The position numbers and the translations under genes were made by a program. The notes beneath the pieces were generated by a model. That model searched no databases and was not told where the DNA came from. It worked only from the letters and a program-made list of their open reading frames with translations. Of a stretch of 64,000 nt of DNA, positions 1 to 9,012 are shown piece by piece. Every line of letters starts with the position of its first letter. The first letter of the stretch is position 1. Source of the DNA: Leptospiraceae bacterium (lineage in GTDB: Bacteria > Spirochaetota > Leptospiria > Leptospirales > Leptonemataceae); NCBI GenBank assembly GCA_025059995.1, contig JANXCF010000002.1, forward strand, positions 248,001 through 312,000. The letters run 5' to 3'.

Positions 1-1687
1 ATTACGGGAACTCCGATTTGACTTTCAAAATAAGTTTCATTTTATCACCAAGATAGCAATCCCTTTTAGAGATAATTTGGATTTTTTACAAAAATCGATT
101 ATGCAGGTTTTACATAACTCTATGGTGGCAATACGAAATCATATTCATGATTATAATCCAATCAATGAACTCAAAGAAAGAATCCAACTGTATAAATCAA
201 TAGATGAGCTAGAAGAAATCTTAGAATATGGACAAATTAATTATATGTTGAAAAAGATTTATTTTTATAAGAATCAAATCTATAATCCTACGGATAAGGA
301 CCTAAGTCGAATCAATATAGTAAACCAAAAAATCAAAGAGCATATACTAAAACCACTACTATACCAGCTAACAAAAGAAAATCATGTAGTTACCATCAAA
401 AGGAAACTGCAAATTTCAACAGATATTTTGTTAGTGAATAACATAGAAATCATACAATCTCATTTTCATCTTTTGCTGGATTTGGTTATGAATGAAATTA
501 CAAAAAAAGTTATCTTTGAACAACTATCATCTGAGCAAATCAAAAAATTAGAAAATTTCAATCGTGTCGAGCAAGCGAATTTTATCTCAAATTTCATTTT
601 AAGTCAGCCTCAAAATTTCCCCAAAGGAATACAACTTTTAGCAACTGATATTCTTGGGATACATGAATATATTCATAAACATCAAGAAAAAGAAAAATTA
701 GAACAAGATAAAGAAGAATTAAAGCAATTGATCCAACGTTTAACGAAGGCAAGTGGTATATTAAGAGTTAAAAATCGAGATAAATCTATGGTTTCGGATC
801 GGGTCCTGGATTACATTTTAAAAGGAGGTATGCCATCAATTTTGTTTGCAACGATTCCTATCTACGATTTTCAGCATCCAGAAGCGAAACATTATAACGA
901 AATCTATTTTCTATGGAATGACAAAAAAAGCATCGGTAGGGCTATCGAACAGGCACAAGAACTCTTCAGAAAAATCAAAGATGTTCATTTCATTCGAATC
1001 CTTGAGCAGATGTTTCGATACCATGATAGAAGTGAACAAGAATTATCAAACATCATCCCTTCTTATTTAAGAGAAGATTTGGACAAACTAATTTCTGATT
1101 CTTATTTAGATAAACTTCCCATTTGGCTAAAAATATTTTATAAAATCATCAATGGAAAAATCAGTCGACATACTTTAAAAGAATTTTGGAAAGATTATTA
1201 TCAAAAAAACAAACTAAAGTTTGATGAAGGTGTCGTTGAGGAAAAGGAAACAACAAAGACACAAACCCAAAGAAAAACTAAAGAAAGCAAAGATACCAAA
1301 GAAAACATAAATTTTTCTATGGAGCTCTATAAAAACGTTATCAAAAGAATAGAAGGTTATTTAGAGAGGGATTTTTTACCAACGGAAAAAATTATTTTAA
1401 AAGATTTTGAAAATCAAAAACGAGAATTACAGAATTTATTTCAGTCTATTAGTATGGGAGCAAAATCCTTTCAAGACATCATTTTTATCGAAACTAAACA
1501 AGATGTATACTTATTGAGCCGAAATTATCTGAAGCAAAACAAAGAAAGACTTATACAAAAATATAATCAAAAACTCCAAGAAGCAGAAGGTATAAAAACA
1601 AAAACGGGACAAGTCATAGCATTAAAGCTTGAGAAAGAAAAAGTAGAATTATATAAGAAAATCCTTCAAATTTTAAATCAGCTTTAG
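1..1687 (+). CDS. C-terminal part of a large unknown protein, cut by the left edge
   Basis: The reading frame is open from base 2 with no stop upstream, so the true start lies outside the window; the TTG at 77 is not needed as a start. About 562 residues are visible. They are rich in Lys, Glu, Ile and Asn, with long amphipathic helices and a strongly charged K/E/T-rich linker near residues 415-435 of the visible part. I see no signal peptide, membrane segment or catalytic motif. It could be a cytoplasmic helical or coiled-coil protein. It runs towards the convergent phosphatase gene with a 9-base gap. I do not recognise the family. Confidence 0.75.
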   Translation, partial: LRELRFDFQNKFHFITKIAIPFRDNLDFLQKSIMQVLHNSMVAIRNHIHDYNPINELKERIQLYKSIDELEEILEYGQINYMLKKIYFYKNQIYNPTDKDLSRINIVNQKIKEHILKPLLYQLTKENHVVTIKRKLQISTDILLVNNIEIIQSHFHLLLDLVMNEITKKVIFEQLSSEQIKKLENFNRVEQANFISNFILSQPQNFPKGIQLLATDILGIHEYIHKHQEKEKLEQDKEELKQLIQRLTKASGILRVKNRDKSMVSDRVLDYILKGGMPSILFATIPIYDFQHPEAKHYNEIYFLWNDKKSIGRAIEQAQELFRKIKDVHFIRILEQMFRYHDRSEQELSNIIPSYLREDLDKLISDSYLDKLPIWLKIFYKIINGKISRHTLKEFWKDYYQKNKLKFDEGVVEEKETTKTQTQRKTKESKDTKENINFSMELYKNVIKRIEGYLERDFLPTEKIILKDFENQKRELQNLFQSISMGAKSFQDIIFIETKQDVYLLSRNYLKQNKERLIQKYNQKLQEAEGIKTKTGQVIALKLEKEKVELYKKILQILNQL

Positions 1688-1696
1688 TTCATCAAA

Positions 1697-2332
1697 TCAC
1701 AAGTGCTTTGTAGAATTCCAGTAGATAAGTTTAAAGTTTAAAGGTCTGTCTTTCTCTTCTATCAAGCTTGTTCCTGTATTTGATAAAATCGTTTTTAAAG
1801 AAAACTCAAGTGGGAAAGAAAGAATGACAGAACTAAGGGTTTTGATATATGTTCCATGAGATACAATTATAGTGGTTAGATTTGAGTGATTGTTGAGGGA
1901 ATACAAGTGAGAGAAAAACTTCTCAGCACGGTTCTTAACATCCATTATGCTTTCTCCTTCTGGGTAGGGCACGTTCACAGAGTTTTTGACTAAAAAGAAG
2001 AGTTCTGGTTCTTCTTTTTCGATTTCGTTGATCAGTTTCCCTTCCCACCTTCCGCAACGAATTTCTCGTAAGAGTTCATTCATTTCGAATTGCTCGATTG
2101 GGATTTGCTTTTCTTGAAAGGTTTGATATAAAATTTCGGCTGTTTGCCTTGCTCTTATTTGAGGAGAGGTAAAGAGAAAATCTACTTTCGGGATTTCACT
2201 TGCTAAGGTTTTCGCTAAACGGTTAGACTGTTCTATCCCTTTTTCATTGAGTTCGGTTTCTATCCCTCCTTGTAGGCGTTTTTCTTTATTGAAGTTTGTT
2301 TCTCCATGACGTATTAAATAAATCTTCAGCAT
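1697..2332 (-). CDS. Histidine phosphatase (phosphoglycerate mutase-like) family protein
   Basis: The 211-residue protein opens with the phosphohistidine signature R8-H9-G10-E11, followed by the N-x-G/L-Q-G segment typical of the branch that includes cobalamin phosphatase CobC and small-molecule phosphatases. The second catalytic histidine is in VSHGTYI near residue 160. Members transfer phosphate through a phospho-histidine intermediate, and the substrate cannot be told from sequence. The gene starts two bases after the lpd stop codon, so it is probably co-transcribed with lpd. A CobC-like role would fit the B12 locus at 49 kb, but that is inference only. Confidence 0.85.
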   Translation of the reverse strand: MLKIYLIRHGETNFNKEKRLQGGIETELNEKGIEQSNRLAKTLASEIPKVDFLFTSPQIRARQTAEILYQTFQEKQIPIEQFEMNELLREIRCGRWEGKLINEIEKEEPELFFLVKNSVNVPYPEGESIMDVKNRAEKFFSHLYSLNNHSNLTTIIVSHGTYIKTLSSVILSFPLEFSLKTILSNTGTSLIEEKDRPLNFKLIYWNSTKHL

Positions 2333-2334
2333 TG

Positions 2335-3777
2335 CTAAATGTTGATAGGTTCTCCTATACTTTGGGCAAAGGCTTCCATGAGGGATTCGGAAATCGTAGG
2401 ATGGGGATGCATGATTTTGGCTATGTTTTCAGGAAGTAGTTCCCCATATAAAGACACCATACCTTCTCCGATGATTTCTGTGGCATTTTTGCCTATAATG
2501 TGGATACCTAAGATTTTGTGGGTTTTTTTGTCGATGAGCACTTTGACGAAACCATCTCGTTCGTTTGCAGCATGAGCTCTTCCTAAAGCTTGGTAAGGAA
2601 ATTTACCCACAATGTAATTGTAATTGAGTTCTTTTGCTTTTTTTTCGGTAAGTCCGACTGAAGCAATCTCAGGCTGAGAATATACACATGATGGTATCCA
2701 TTGGTAACGAATGGGTTCTATTTGAACATCAAAGTTCGTGGAAACTTTTTTTTCTTTTTTTAGGCTTAAATAAGCATGCTCTGCGGCACGAATTCCCTCA
2801 TGACTTGCCACGTGAGCCAAAGCAGGAGTTTCAATACAATCACCAATGGCATAAATGTTTGGATTCGTAGTTTGATAGTATGAATTCACAATGATTTTGT
2901 CTTTTTTTAAATCCACAAAAACTTTATCTAAGTTCAGGTTTTCTGTATTGGCTTGAATCCCTACCGCAAGTAAAACATGATCAAAATCTTCTTTTATAAT
3001 TTCTTGTTCTTGTTTTTGTAATTCTACATGAACTTTATGATCTTGAATCTTGAATTCTCTGATAGTTGTTTGGGTGTGGATTTTGATATTTCGTTTGCTA
3101 AAAATGTTTTGTAGGGTTTTGGATATTTCTTCATCTTCGTTGGGTAGGATTTGAGGTAAAATTTCAATCAAGGTTACTTCTGTTCCCAAAAGATTATAAA
3201 TATCAGCAAATTCTACCCCAATCGCACCTCCGCCGACAATCAATAGCTTTTTGGGAAGGGACTCTAACGTCATGGCTTTTTTATAATCAATCACGTAAGT
3301 GTTATCAATGGAAACATGAGGTAAATTTTTTGCACGAGCTCCCACAGCAATGATGGTTTTTTTGGTTTGCAGTTCTTCTATCACTTCGTTTGAATTTTCT
3401 TGCTTAAAGATTTGAATGGTAAAAGTATCTTTGAATTTTCCAAAGCCGTAATAAACATCGATTTGATTTTTCTTCATCAAGTATTCAACACCTTTGGACA
3501 TTCGATTGGCAACACTACGAGAACGCTGAATTATTTTAGGAAAATCAATTTCCACTTGAGAGGTTTTTATTCCGAATTCTTGAGATTTCTTGATTTTGTC
3601 ATACAAGTGGGCACTATCAAGCAATGCTTTTGTGGGAATACAACCCCAATTCAAACACACACCGCCAAGTTCTGATTTTTCGATAATAGCAGTTTTGAGT
3701 CCTAATTGGCTTCCTCTTATTGCCGCAACATATCCCCCAGGACCTGAACCAATCACCACAAGATCATAACTTTTCAT
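2335..3777 (-). CDS. lpdA: Dihydrolipoyl dehydrogenase
   Basis: This 480-residue flavoprotein is the E3 subunit of 2-oxo acid dehydrogenase or glycine cleavage complexes and reoxidises dihydrolipoamide with NAD+. Visible motifs are the N-terminal FAD site GSGPGGY (about 11-17), the redox-active pair C41/C46 in GGVCLNWGCIPTK, the NAD-binding GGGAIGVE near 178, the second FAD motif around YAIGD near 310, and the catalytic H-x-H-P-T-x-S-E near the C-terminus. Length is typical. The ATG has a good AGGAGA ribosome site about 8 bases upstream. No E1/E2 genes are adjacent. Confidence 0.96.
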   Translation of the reverse strand: MKSYDLVVIGSGPGGYVAAIRGSQLGLKTAIIEKSELGGVCLNWGCIPTKALLDSAHLYDKIKKSQEFGIKTSQVEIDFPKIIQRSRSVANRMSKGVEYLMKKNQIDVYYGFGKFKDTFTIQIFKQENSNEVIEELQTKKTIIAVGARAKNLPHVSIDNTYVIDYKKAMTLESLPKKLLIVGGGAIGVEFADIYNLLGTEVTLIEILPQILPNEDEEISKTLQNIFSKRNIKIHTQTTIREFKIQDHKVHVELQKQEQEIIKEDFDHVLLAVGIQANTENLNLDKVFVDLKKDKIIVNSYYQTTNPNIYAIGDCIETPALAHVASHEGIRAAEHAYLSLKKEKKVSTNFDVQIEPIRYQWIPSCVYSQPEIASVGLTEKKAKELNYNYIVGKFPYQALGRAHAANERDGFVKVLIDKKTHKILGIHIIGKNATEIIGEGMVSLYGELLPENIAKIMHPHPTISESLMEAFAQSIGEPINI

Positions 3778-3839
3778 TCTTTACTCTCCTTGGAGTTAGT
3801 GGCTTGCTTATTTTTTGAGTCCATTATTTTTATCTATTT

Positions 3840-4817
3840 GTGAAAGTGAAATCCATTTATGAAATAGTTTTTGTTTTTTTTATTTTGTTAAATGAAGTTT
3901 TATTCCCACAGACTAAGGATTTTATTTCTTTTGATTATTTGCAGTTTCCTAAGGTTTTAGTTTCTGAGCAGGAATATTTAGAAACATTCCCGAAAACACC
4001 TTTTCTTTTTGAGCTGGATCCATCAGACTTTGTCTTTTGTAGAAAAAATCCCGTTTCTACCCAGCAATTTCAAAAACAAAAGCCATTTTTGATGAAATTT
4101 TTAGGACGTGATTTTACAGATATAGGAGAATATCATAATGAAGTCATTTCGTATTTTTTGAAGACAAATCGAATCGAGGTTTCCATCCAAGCTTTAGAGG
4201 AATTGTATCAATGGGATCCCCTTTTCTTTGCAACCTTGTATAACTTAGGTCGACTCTATTATTTAAAAAAAGACTATCAAAAGAGTGTTTTTTATTTTCA
4301 AAAAATTTTATATTTTTTTCCGAACTATCCAAGAGCTCATTACTACTTGGGGAAGAACTATTTTGAGCTACGCCAGGATCTTTTGGGAGAATCACATTTT
4401 CGAAAAGCCATTGCATTACATCCGGATCAAATAGAATATTGGATAGGTTTGATAGATTTTTTCTATCAAAGACAGCAATTCCAAAAGTCACAATTGTATC
4501 TTCATCAAGCAGAAAAGAAGTTTCTATCTAATGTTTTCATTCAGTTTTACAAAGCACATTATTTGTTTCGGGAAAAAAAATACCCTCAAGCTCTACAAGT
4601 AGCCGAGTCAATTTCTGAAAATGAACTACCCAAAAAACAAAAACTGCAGCTTTGGTATCTCAAGTTTCAACTCTATGAAATCTCAGGCTCACTAAAAAGA
4701 GCGCAAGCAACTTTACAAAAAATTCTTTCTGAAGAGGAACCTGAATTTTTTCATGAATACAGCAGAACCTTTTTTCAACACCAACTGGAACGCATCACAA
4801 AATTGTTAGAAGAATGA
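3840..4817 (+). CDS. Secreted or periplasmic TPR-repeat protein
   Basis: The 325-residue product has a hydrophobic N-terminus (about residues 5-20, ending in a small-residue cleavage zone), then a non-repeat segment, then tetratricopeptide helices from about residue 110 to 290. A typical repeat is the LYNLGRLYYLKKDYQKSVFYFQ type. TPR domains mediate protein-protein contacts; the partner is unknown. The start is uncertain: the frame opens at GTG 3840, a second GTG lies at 3846, and neither has a clear ribosome site. The stop codon directly abuts the stop codon of the convergent permease gene. Confidence 0.75.
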   Translation: MKVKSIYEIVFVFFILLNEVLFPQTKDFISFDYLQFPKVLVSEQEYLETFPKTPFLFELDPSDFVFCRKNPVSTQQFQKQKPFLMKFLGRDFTDIGEYHNEVISYFLKTNRIEVSIQALEELYQWDPLFFATLYNLGRLYYLKKDYQKSVFYFQKILYFFPNYPRAHYYLGKNYFELRQDLLGESHFRKAIALHPDQIEYWIGLIDFFYQRQQFQKSQLYLHQAEKKFLSNVFIQFYKAHYLFREKKYPQALQVAESISENELPKKQKLQLWYLKFQLYEISGSLKRAQATLQKILSEEEPEFFHEYSRTFFQHQLERITKLLEE

Positions 4818-5696
4818 TTACCTTTCCTCTGCAAGAATGTTTAAAGCTAAAATCAAAGGAAGTATTCCCAGAAAAGAGGCGCTAAAAAAGTTCCACCAAA
4901 TAGGAGGATCTCTTAATAGTTCCCTTGGGGCTTCTGCAATCATGATCCCCCAAGAAGAACTTCCGGGTTCTATGCCAATTCCAATAAACGTCAGGACGGT
5001 TTCGGCAACGATGATGTGTGAAGATGAAAGCGCAAAGGTGATTTTGACAATGGAACTCAGATTGGGTAGGATTTCTTCCCAAAGGATACGAAAATGGGAT
5101 TTTCCCACAATGAGTGAGGATTTAATAAAATTCATTTCTCGGAGCTTTAGGGTTTCTCCTCGAGCAATGCGTGCCAATTCCACCCAACTGGTAAGACCAA
5201 TCGCTATGATGATCCAAATCATGCCTCTACCGAAAATCATCAAAAAAGTAATCACGAACAATAGCCAAGGAATCGAAGCTACTGTAGTATAAAACCACTG
5301 AATGATATCATCAATCCAACCACCGAAATAGCCAGCAATCACACCTAAAACTATCCCGATGGGAATGGCAATCAAATTGACTCCAATTGCCAAAAGTAAT
5401 GCCGTTTTTGCTCCTTTGAGGGTTTGTAATAGGACATCGTTTCCGTTGATGTCGGTTCCTAAGATGTGAAGTCCTTTGGGTTTTTCAAAGTGCTTCGATT
5501 CTCGATATAAACCAAAGGGCTCGGTGTAGGTTCTTTCTTTTTGAACATTGAGAACTTTCACAAACAAAGCGTCCAATAAAGAAAACTTTGCCCCCATTGA
5601 GTCTCGAAAGGAAATCAAATCCAAAAGCCCAATCACGAAGTAAATACTAACGATGATGTAGCTGATTTTTTTGAGTCTTTGTTGGGTTTGATTCAT
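4818..5696 (-). CDS. Peptide/nickel-type ABC transporter permease (OppC/DppC family)
   Basis: This is a 292-residue inner-membrane permease of the OppC/DppC group. One N-terminal membrane helix precedes a periplasmic loop containing HILGTDINGND, the usual GTD-x-x-G-R/N-D entry to the BPD transport domain. About five further helices follow. The cytoplasmic EAA loop (ARGETLKLREMNFIKSS...) that docks the ATPase is present near 180-215. It is the last gene of the three-gene cassette and lies 3 bases after the partner permease. The ATPase genes (OppD/OppF type) are not in the window, so they must be supplied from elsewhere. Confidence 0.93.
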   Translation of the reverse strand: MNQTQQRLKKISYIIVSIYFVIGLLDLISFRDSMGAKFSLLDALFVKVLNVQKERTYTEPFGLYRESKHFEKPKGLHILGTDINGNDVLLQTLKGAKTALLLAIGVNLIAIPIGIVLGVIAGYFGGWIDDIIQWFYTTVASIPWLLFVITFLMIFGRGMIWIIIAIGLTSWVELARIARGETLKLREMNFIKSSLIVGKSHFRILWEEILPNLSSIVKITFALSSSHIIVAETVLTFIGIGIEPGSSSWGIMIAEAPRELLRDPPIWWNFFSASFLGILPLILALNILAEER

Positions 5697-5699
5697 GAC

Positions 5700-6680
5700 T
5701 TACTCCAGACGTATTCGAGGATCCACAAAAGCATAAGAAATATCCGTTAGAACGTTTCCTAACATATACAAAAAAGCTCCCAAATAGACTAAGGCTCGAA
5801 TGACAGGAAAGTCTTGAGAAATAATGGCAGAATACATCATGTCCCCCATGCCAGGAATTCCAAAAAATTGTTCTAATAATAAGGAACCAGTAATCAAAAA
5901 AGGAAGACTCATCATCACTGTGGTCAAGATAGGGATTGAGGCATTTCGTAGCACGTGAAAAATCAAAACATACCATGTTGTAGCTCCCCGAAGACGAGAA
6001 GCCCTCACGAAAAGTTGGTATTTTTGATCCATAAGCACGGTGCGATAGAAACGTATCTGTCCTCCTAAACCCGCAATCACAGCTACGATGATGGCTGGTA
6101 AAGGATCACCATAAATAGGCACTATCTTTAGAAAGCTTCCAAAAATCCATCCTGCTAATAATAAATACACAGGAATAGCAATACTCATCGAAACTACGGC
6201 AAAAAAACTGATGGTCCTATCTACCCAAAGGGGACTATAAACCGACAACAAAGAAAAAAACAAACTTATAAAGATAGAAATCACAAAAGCAGGGAACATC
6301 ACACTCAAAGAGGGAATTGCTCTTTCCTTCATTTGTTCTAAAATATCCCGATTGTTTTTGTCTTTGCCAAAATTGAAGGTAATGAGATCCTTTAAGCCTA
6401 GAAAATAACGAGAATAAAAAATGCTTTTTTCTTTAAATTCGGGATGAACCCTTCCATCAGGACGAACTTCTTCAGCATGATGTGGCAGATTCAAAAATAG
6501 TGGCAAATGATAGTTGTTGGCACGAACCCAATCTTGTAAAACGGGCAAAGGAGCTTGAGGTAAATGCACCTTCGCTATGGCAATGGGGTCCCGAAGATGA
6601 AAAAGCAAAAAGGTGATTGTATAGACTCCTATTGCAATAGGAATAGTGTAAAGAATCCTTCGAAGGATGTACTTCCACAT
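5700..6680 (-). CDS. Peptide-type ABC transporter permease (OppB/DppB family)
   Basis: The 326-residue protein begins with the family signature of a short cytoplasmic start and first helix (KYILRRILYTIPIAIGVYTITFLLF). It has an extended periplasmic segment near 60-105 and then the binding-protein-dependent transport domain. The EAA loop is near 225-250 (MDQKYQLFVRASRLRGATTW). The C-terminal DPRIRLE is typical of OppB/DppB. It pairs with the OppC-like permease 3 bases downstream and follows the binding lipoprotein by 9 bases, so one operon encodes the transporter core. Confidence 0.93.
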   Translation of the reverse strand: MWKYILRRILYTIPIAIGVYTITFLLFHLRDPIAIAKVHLPQAPLPVLQDWVRANNYHLPLFLNLPHHAEEVRPDGRVHPEFKEKSIFYSRYFLGLKDLITFNFGKDKNNRDILEQMKERAIPSLSVMFPAFVISIFISLFFSLLSVYSPLWVDRTISFFAVVSMSIAIPVYLLLAGWIFGSFLKIVPIYGDPLPAIIVAVIAGLGGQIRFYRTVLMDQKYQLFVRASRLRGATTWYVLIFHVLRNASIPILTTVMMSLPFLITGSLLLEQFFGIPGMGDMMYSAIISQDFPVIRALVYLGAFLYMLGNVLTDISYAFVDPRIRLE

Positions 6681-6689
6681 AGAATCTCC

Positions 6690-8492
6690 CTAAAACAAAG
6701 AATTTATTTCTAACCATTTTTGAAAACGAAATTCTGGGTTCACACTTCGGTATTTGAGTTGATTTAGATCTAATGGATGTGGGATGATAGGCTCAAGCCA
6801 TGGCCATTGGATAGAAAACGTAACAGGATGGAATGTAAAAGCTACGGGTAGATCACGTAGTAGTATCTCGTTCATACGATAAACCAAGTTCTTTCGAATC
6901 TCAGGTTGTGTGGTTTCTAATAGTTGTTCGTAGAGTCGATCAAATTCTGGGTTGATGTAGCCAGCTTCGTTATACCCAGTTTCTATGTTTTTACTATAAA
7001 ACAATTGAAAGAAGTTTTGTGGATCGGGATAATCAGCTCCCCATCCCCAACCAGCAATTTGAAACTCACCCTTATGGCGTTTTTCGAAAAAGGTCGGAGC
7101 ATCGTATAAATCCACTTTGAGTTCGATTCCGTATTTTGCCAGGGATTCTGTGTAGAAACGATAAACGGCTGTTCCTGCACCGCCTGCCACTGCTGTTAGC
7201 CGAAGTTCCAGAGGTTTTTGATTTTTGTCTCTACCTTGAGGGTGTCCTGGTGGATATCCTGCTTTTGTGAGCAACTCTGGAACAAGGTGTTGGCAGTTCC
7301 TTATGGGGTATTTTTTTATGAGAGGGTCATCTTCTAAGTGTCCTTCCATTTCGGGTGGTATGAGTCCATTCGCAGGTATGGCTCGATTGCGAAAAAAACG
7401 AAAAATCAATTCTTCTACGTCTATGGCACAAGCAATCGCTCTTCGAAGATGAGGATTGTTTTTGAAGATAGGATCTCGCAAGTTGAAAACCCAACCATAA
7501 GTGACAGGTTCTTTTGCCTGAGTGAGAAGTATTCCCATCTTTCGGTATTTTTCTGAGAGAACCGTTCCATCCAGAACTTGCTGCATAGTGTCTTGATTGA
7601 GTCCAATCCGGTCGATATAGCCTTGACGAAACAAGGTCCAAATCGTAGGACCGGAACGAATGATATGAAAATACACTTCTTCGATGCGAGGTAAAGATTC
7701 TTGAAAATATTCACTAGTTTCATAATAGTTAGGGTTTTTTCGTAAAATCATACGTTGATTTCGTTTCCATTCGTGTAGATAAAAAGCTCCAGAGCTGATA
7801 GGATGATGGTCCAGTAAATATTCTGGATTTCGTAGTGAGTATTCCAAACATTCTTTTGGCAAAGGGGAGGAAGCCGTCATAGCAAAGAAATATGGAATCC
7901 TTGGATCAGGTTTTTTTAAAAGAATCTCGATTCCGTTTTGATTGTATTTTCTTACTCCTTCGATTTCTCGTTCATACATTTCCATTGTTTCTTTTTGGGG
8001 GAAGGTTTCTAAATATTGTGAATATTCCATAAAACCAATGATATTATCCAAAAGTGGGAATGCAAAGGGATTGATTTTACGATTGGCGGTTCGCTTCAAC
8101 ATCAGAATGAAATCTTCTGCTAAGATAGGACGTTTCTTTTTGCCAAGACATTCTTCAGGATAATAATAGGCTTCTTTGAGTTCGAAACGAAAATAATAAA
8201 CAAGCTGATTTTTATGGGATTTGTATCCTGTTTCTGGATAATCTTTTGCTAAGAGAGGAATCATTTTCAAGGGTCTGGCTTTGTAATCATACTGATATGG
8301 AGTAGCTGTGATGTTGGAAAGAATAGTGATGGAAATAACATCAGTTGCTTTAATGGGATCTAAGGTTCTAGGTTCATCCGCTAATGCAGAAAGTAATACT
8401 TTTTTGTTTTTATCAAAATCACTATAAGGGTTGTTCCAAGGTTCACGACAGCTGATTAAAAACAAAAATAGCAAAAGAATTATTGGCTTCAT
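6690..8492 (-). CDS. Peptide-type ABC transporter substrate-binding lipoprotein (OppA family)
   Basis: The 600-residue protein has a lipoprotein signal (MKPIILLLFLFLISC, lipid-modified Cys at about 15) and an SBP_bac_5 fold. Family landmarks include DEPRTLDPIKATD near 38-50, HPISSGAFYLHEW with RNPNYY near 230-255, and the C-terminal GWGADYPDPQNF block near 480. It should sit in the periplasm as a lipid-anchored peptide or small-ligand receptor feeding the two permeases downstream. No strong ribosome site is visible before the ATG. The ligand cannot be predicted. Confidence 0.93.
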   Translation of the reverse strand: MKPIILLLFLFLISCREPWNNPYSDFDKNKKVLLSALADEPRTLDPIKATDVISITILSNITATPYQYDYKARPLKMIPLLAKDYPETGYKSHKNQLVYYFRFELKEAYYYPEECLGKKKRPILAEDFILMLKRTANRKINPFAFPLLDNIIGFMEYSQYLETFPQKETMEMYEREIEGVRKYNQNGIEILLKKPDPRIPYFFAMTASSPLPKECLEYSLRNPEYLLDHHPISSGAFYLHEWKRNQRMILRKNPNYYETSEYFQESLPRIEEVYFHIIRSGPTIWTLFRQGYIDRIGLNQDTMQQVLDGTVLSEKYRKMGILLTQAKEPVTYGWVFNLRDPIFKNNPHLRRAIACAIDVEELIFRFFRNRAIPANGLIPPEMEGHLEDDPLIKKYPIRNCQHLVPELLTKAGYPPGHPQGRDKNQKPLELRLTAVAGGAGTAVYRFYTESLAKYGIELKVDLYDAPTFFEKRHKGEFQIAGWGWGADYPDPQNFFQLFYSKNIETGYNEAGYINPEFDRLYEQLLETTQPEIRKNLVYRMNEILLRDLPVAFTFHPVTFSIQWPWLEPIIPHPLDLNQLKYRSVNPEFRFQKWLEINSLF

Positions 8493-8551
8493 CGAGATAA
8501 CGAAATTCTCATTAGGACTTCTTTTACAAGTGGATTTTTGATTAGCTAACC

Positions 8552-8591
8552 TTGATAAGAATTGATAAAGGTTGATAAAAATTGATAAGAA
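8552..8591. repeat. Four tandem 10-bp repeats of TTGATAA
   Basis: The heptamer TTGATAA begins at 8552, 8562, 8572 and 8582, exactly 10 bases apart, each followed by A/G-rich bases. The spacing matches one helical turn, so identical sites would face the same side of DNA. The array lies 60-100 bases upstream of the oppA-like start on the other strand. A cooperative activator or repressor site array is the simplest reading; the binding protein is unknown. Confidence 0.8.
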
Positions 8592-8713
8592 ATGGCAGTA
8601 TCGAAATATTAAAAAATTAAATTAAAAAAAGTATATAAAAAATGTTCATAAAAACTCAAAAAAAATTGACTTAAAAAAACTATGAAGTAAATTTAAAGAA
8701 ATTGTATAAAAAT

Positions 8714-8743
8714 TTTACATTCTTTATTTATTTTTTTTATTAT
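8714..8743 (+). promoter_or_regulatory. Candidate sigma-70 promoter for the H1-like peptide gene
   Basis: A TTTACA -35-like hexamer (8714-8719) is followed after 18 bases by a TATTAT -10-like hexamer (8738-8743). Transcription would start near 8750, giving a leader of about 60 bases before the ATG at 8813. In such AT-rich DNA chance matches are common, so this is moderate evidence only. Confidence 0.35.
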
Positions 8744-8812
8744 AGTGATACGATACTTAAATATGATTAAAAAGACATGAAACGTAATAATTTTATATGA
8801 TAGGATAGGATT

Positions 8813-8926
8813 ATGGCAACAGCAAAGAAATCAAACAATAAAGCAGAAAAAAAATCAACAAAAAAGGAAACAAAGAAAGCTGAGAAAAAAACAGCAAAGA
8901 AAGCATCAAAGAAAACAGGAAAGTAA
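8813..8926 (+). CDS. 37-residue lysine-rich, histone H1-like basic peptide
   Basis: The short ORF encodes 37 residues, of which 16 are Lys and 6 are Ala. The rest is almost only Thr, Ser, Glu, Asn and Gly, in a KK-spaced pattern (AEKKTAKKASKKTGK at the end). This composition matches the C-terminal tail of histone H1 and bacterial H1-like chromatin proteins such as chlamydial Hc1 and the AlgP/BpH1 tails. An AGGA ribosome site lies 7 bases before the ATG, and a candidate promoter lies upstream. The likely role is non-specific DNA or RNA binding and compaction. Because it lacks a folded domain it could also be a chance reading of A-rich DNA, but the start signals and intact frame argue for a gene. 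Confidence 0.6.
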   Translation: MATAKKSNNKAEKKSTKKETKKAEKKTAKKASKKTGK

Positions 8927-9012
8927 TTACGTTGTAAAAATATATAAGCTTTTCCTGTTTGGGATCGATTCTATTCTTGTTGCTTTTTTTAAAATCTGTT
9001 TATGATTGTTTT

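Larger units (their letters stand above)
8493..8812. promoter_or_regulatory. Divergent regulatory region between oppA-like gene and H1-like peptide gene
   Basis: This 320-base gap contains no credible ORF. It is extremely AT-rich with several A- and T-tracts. It holds the four-copy 10-bp repeat at 8552-8591 and a plausible forward promoter at 8714-8743, both listed separately. The region therefore carries control elements for two divergent transcripts. Confidence 0.6.

Noticed and set aside
8913..8960. 10-bp inverted repeat AAACAGGAAA / TTTCCTGTTT around the end of the H1-like peptide gene.
   Set aside because: The loop is 28 bases and no T-run follows, so it is not a usual intrinsic terminator. 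It was not annotated as a feature.
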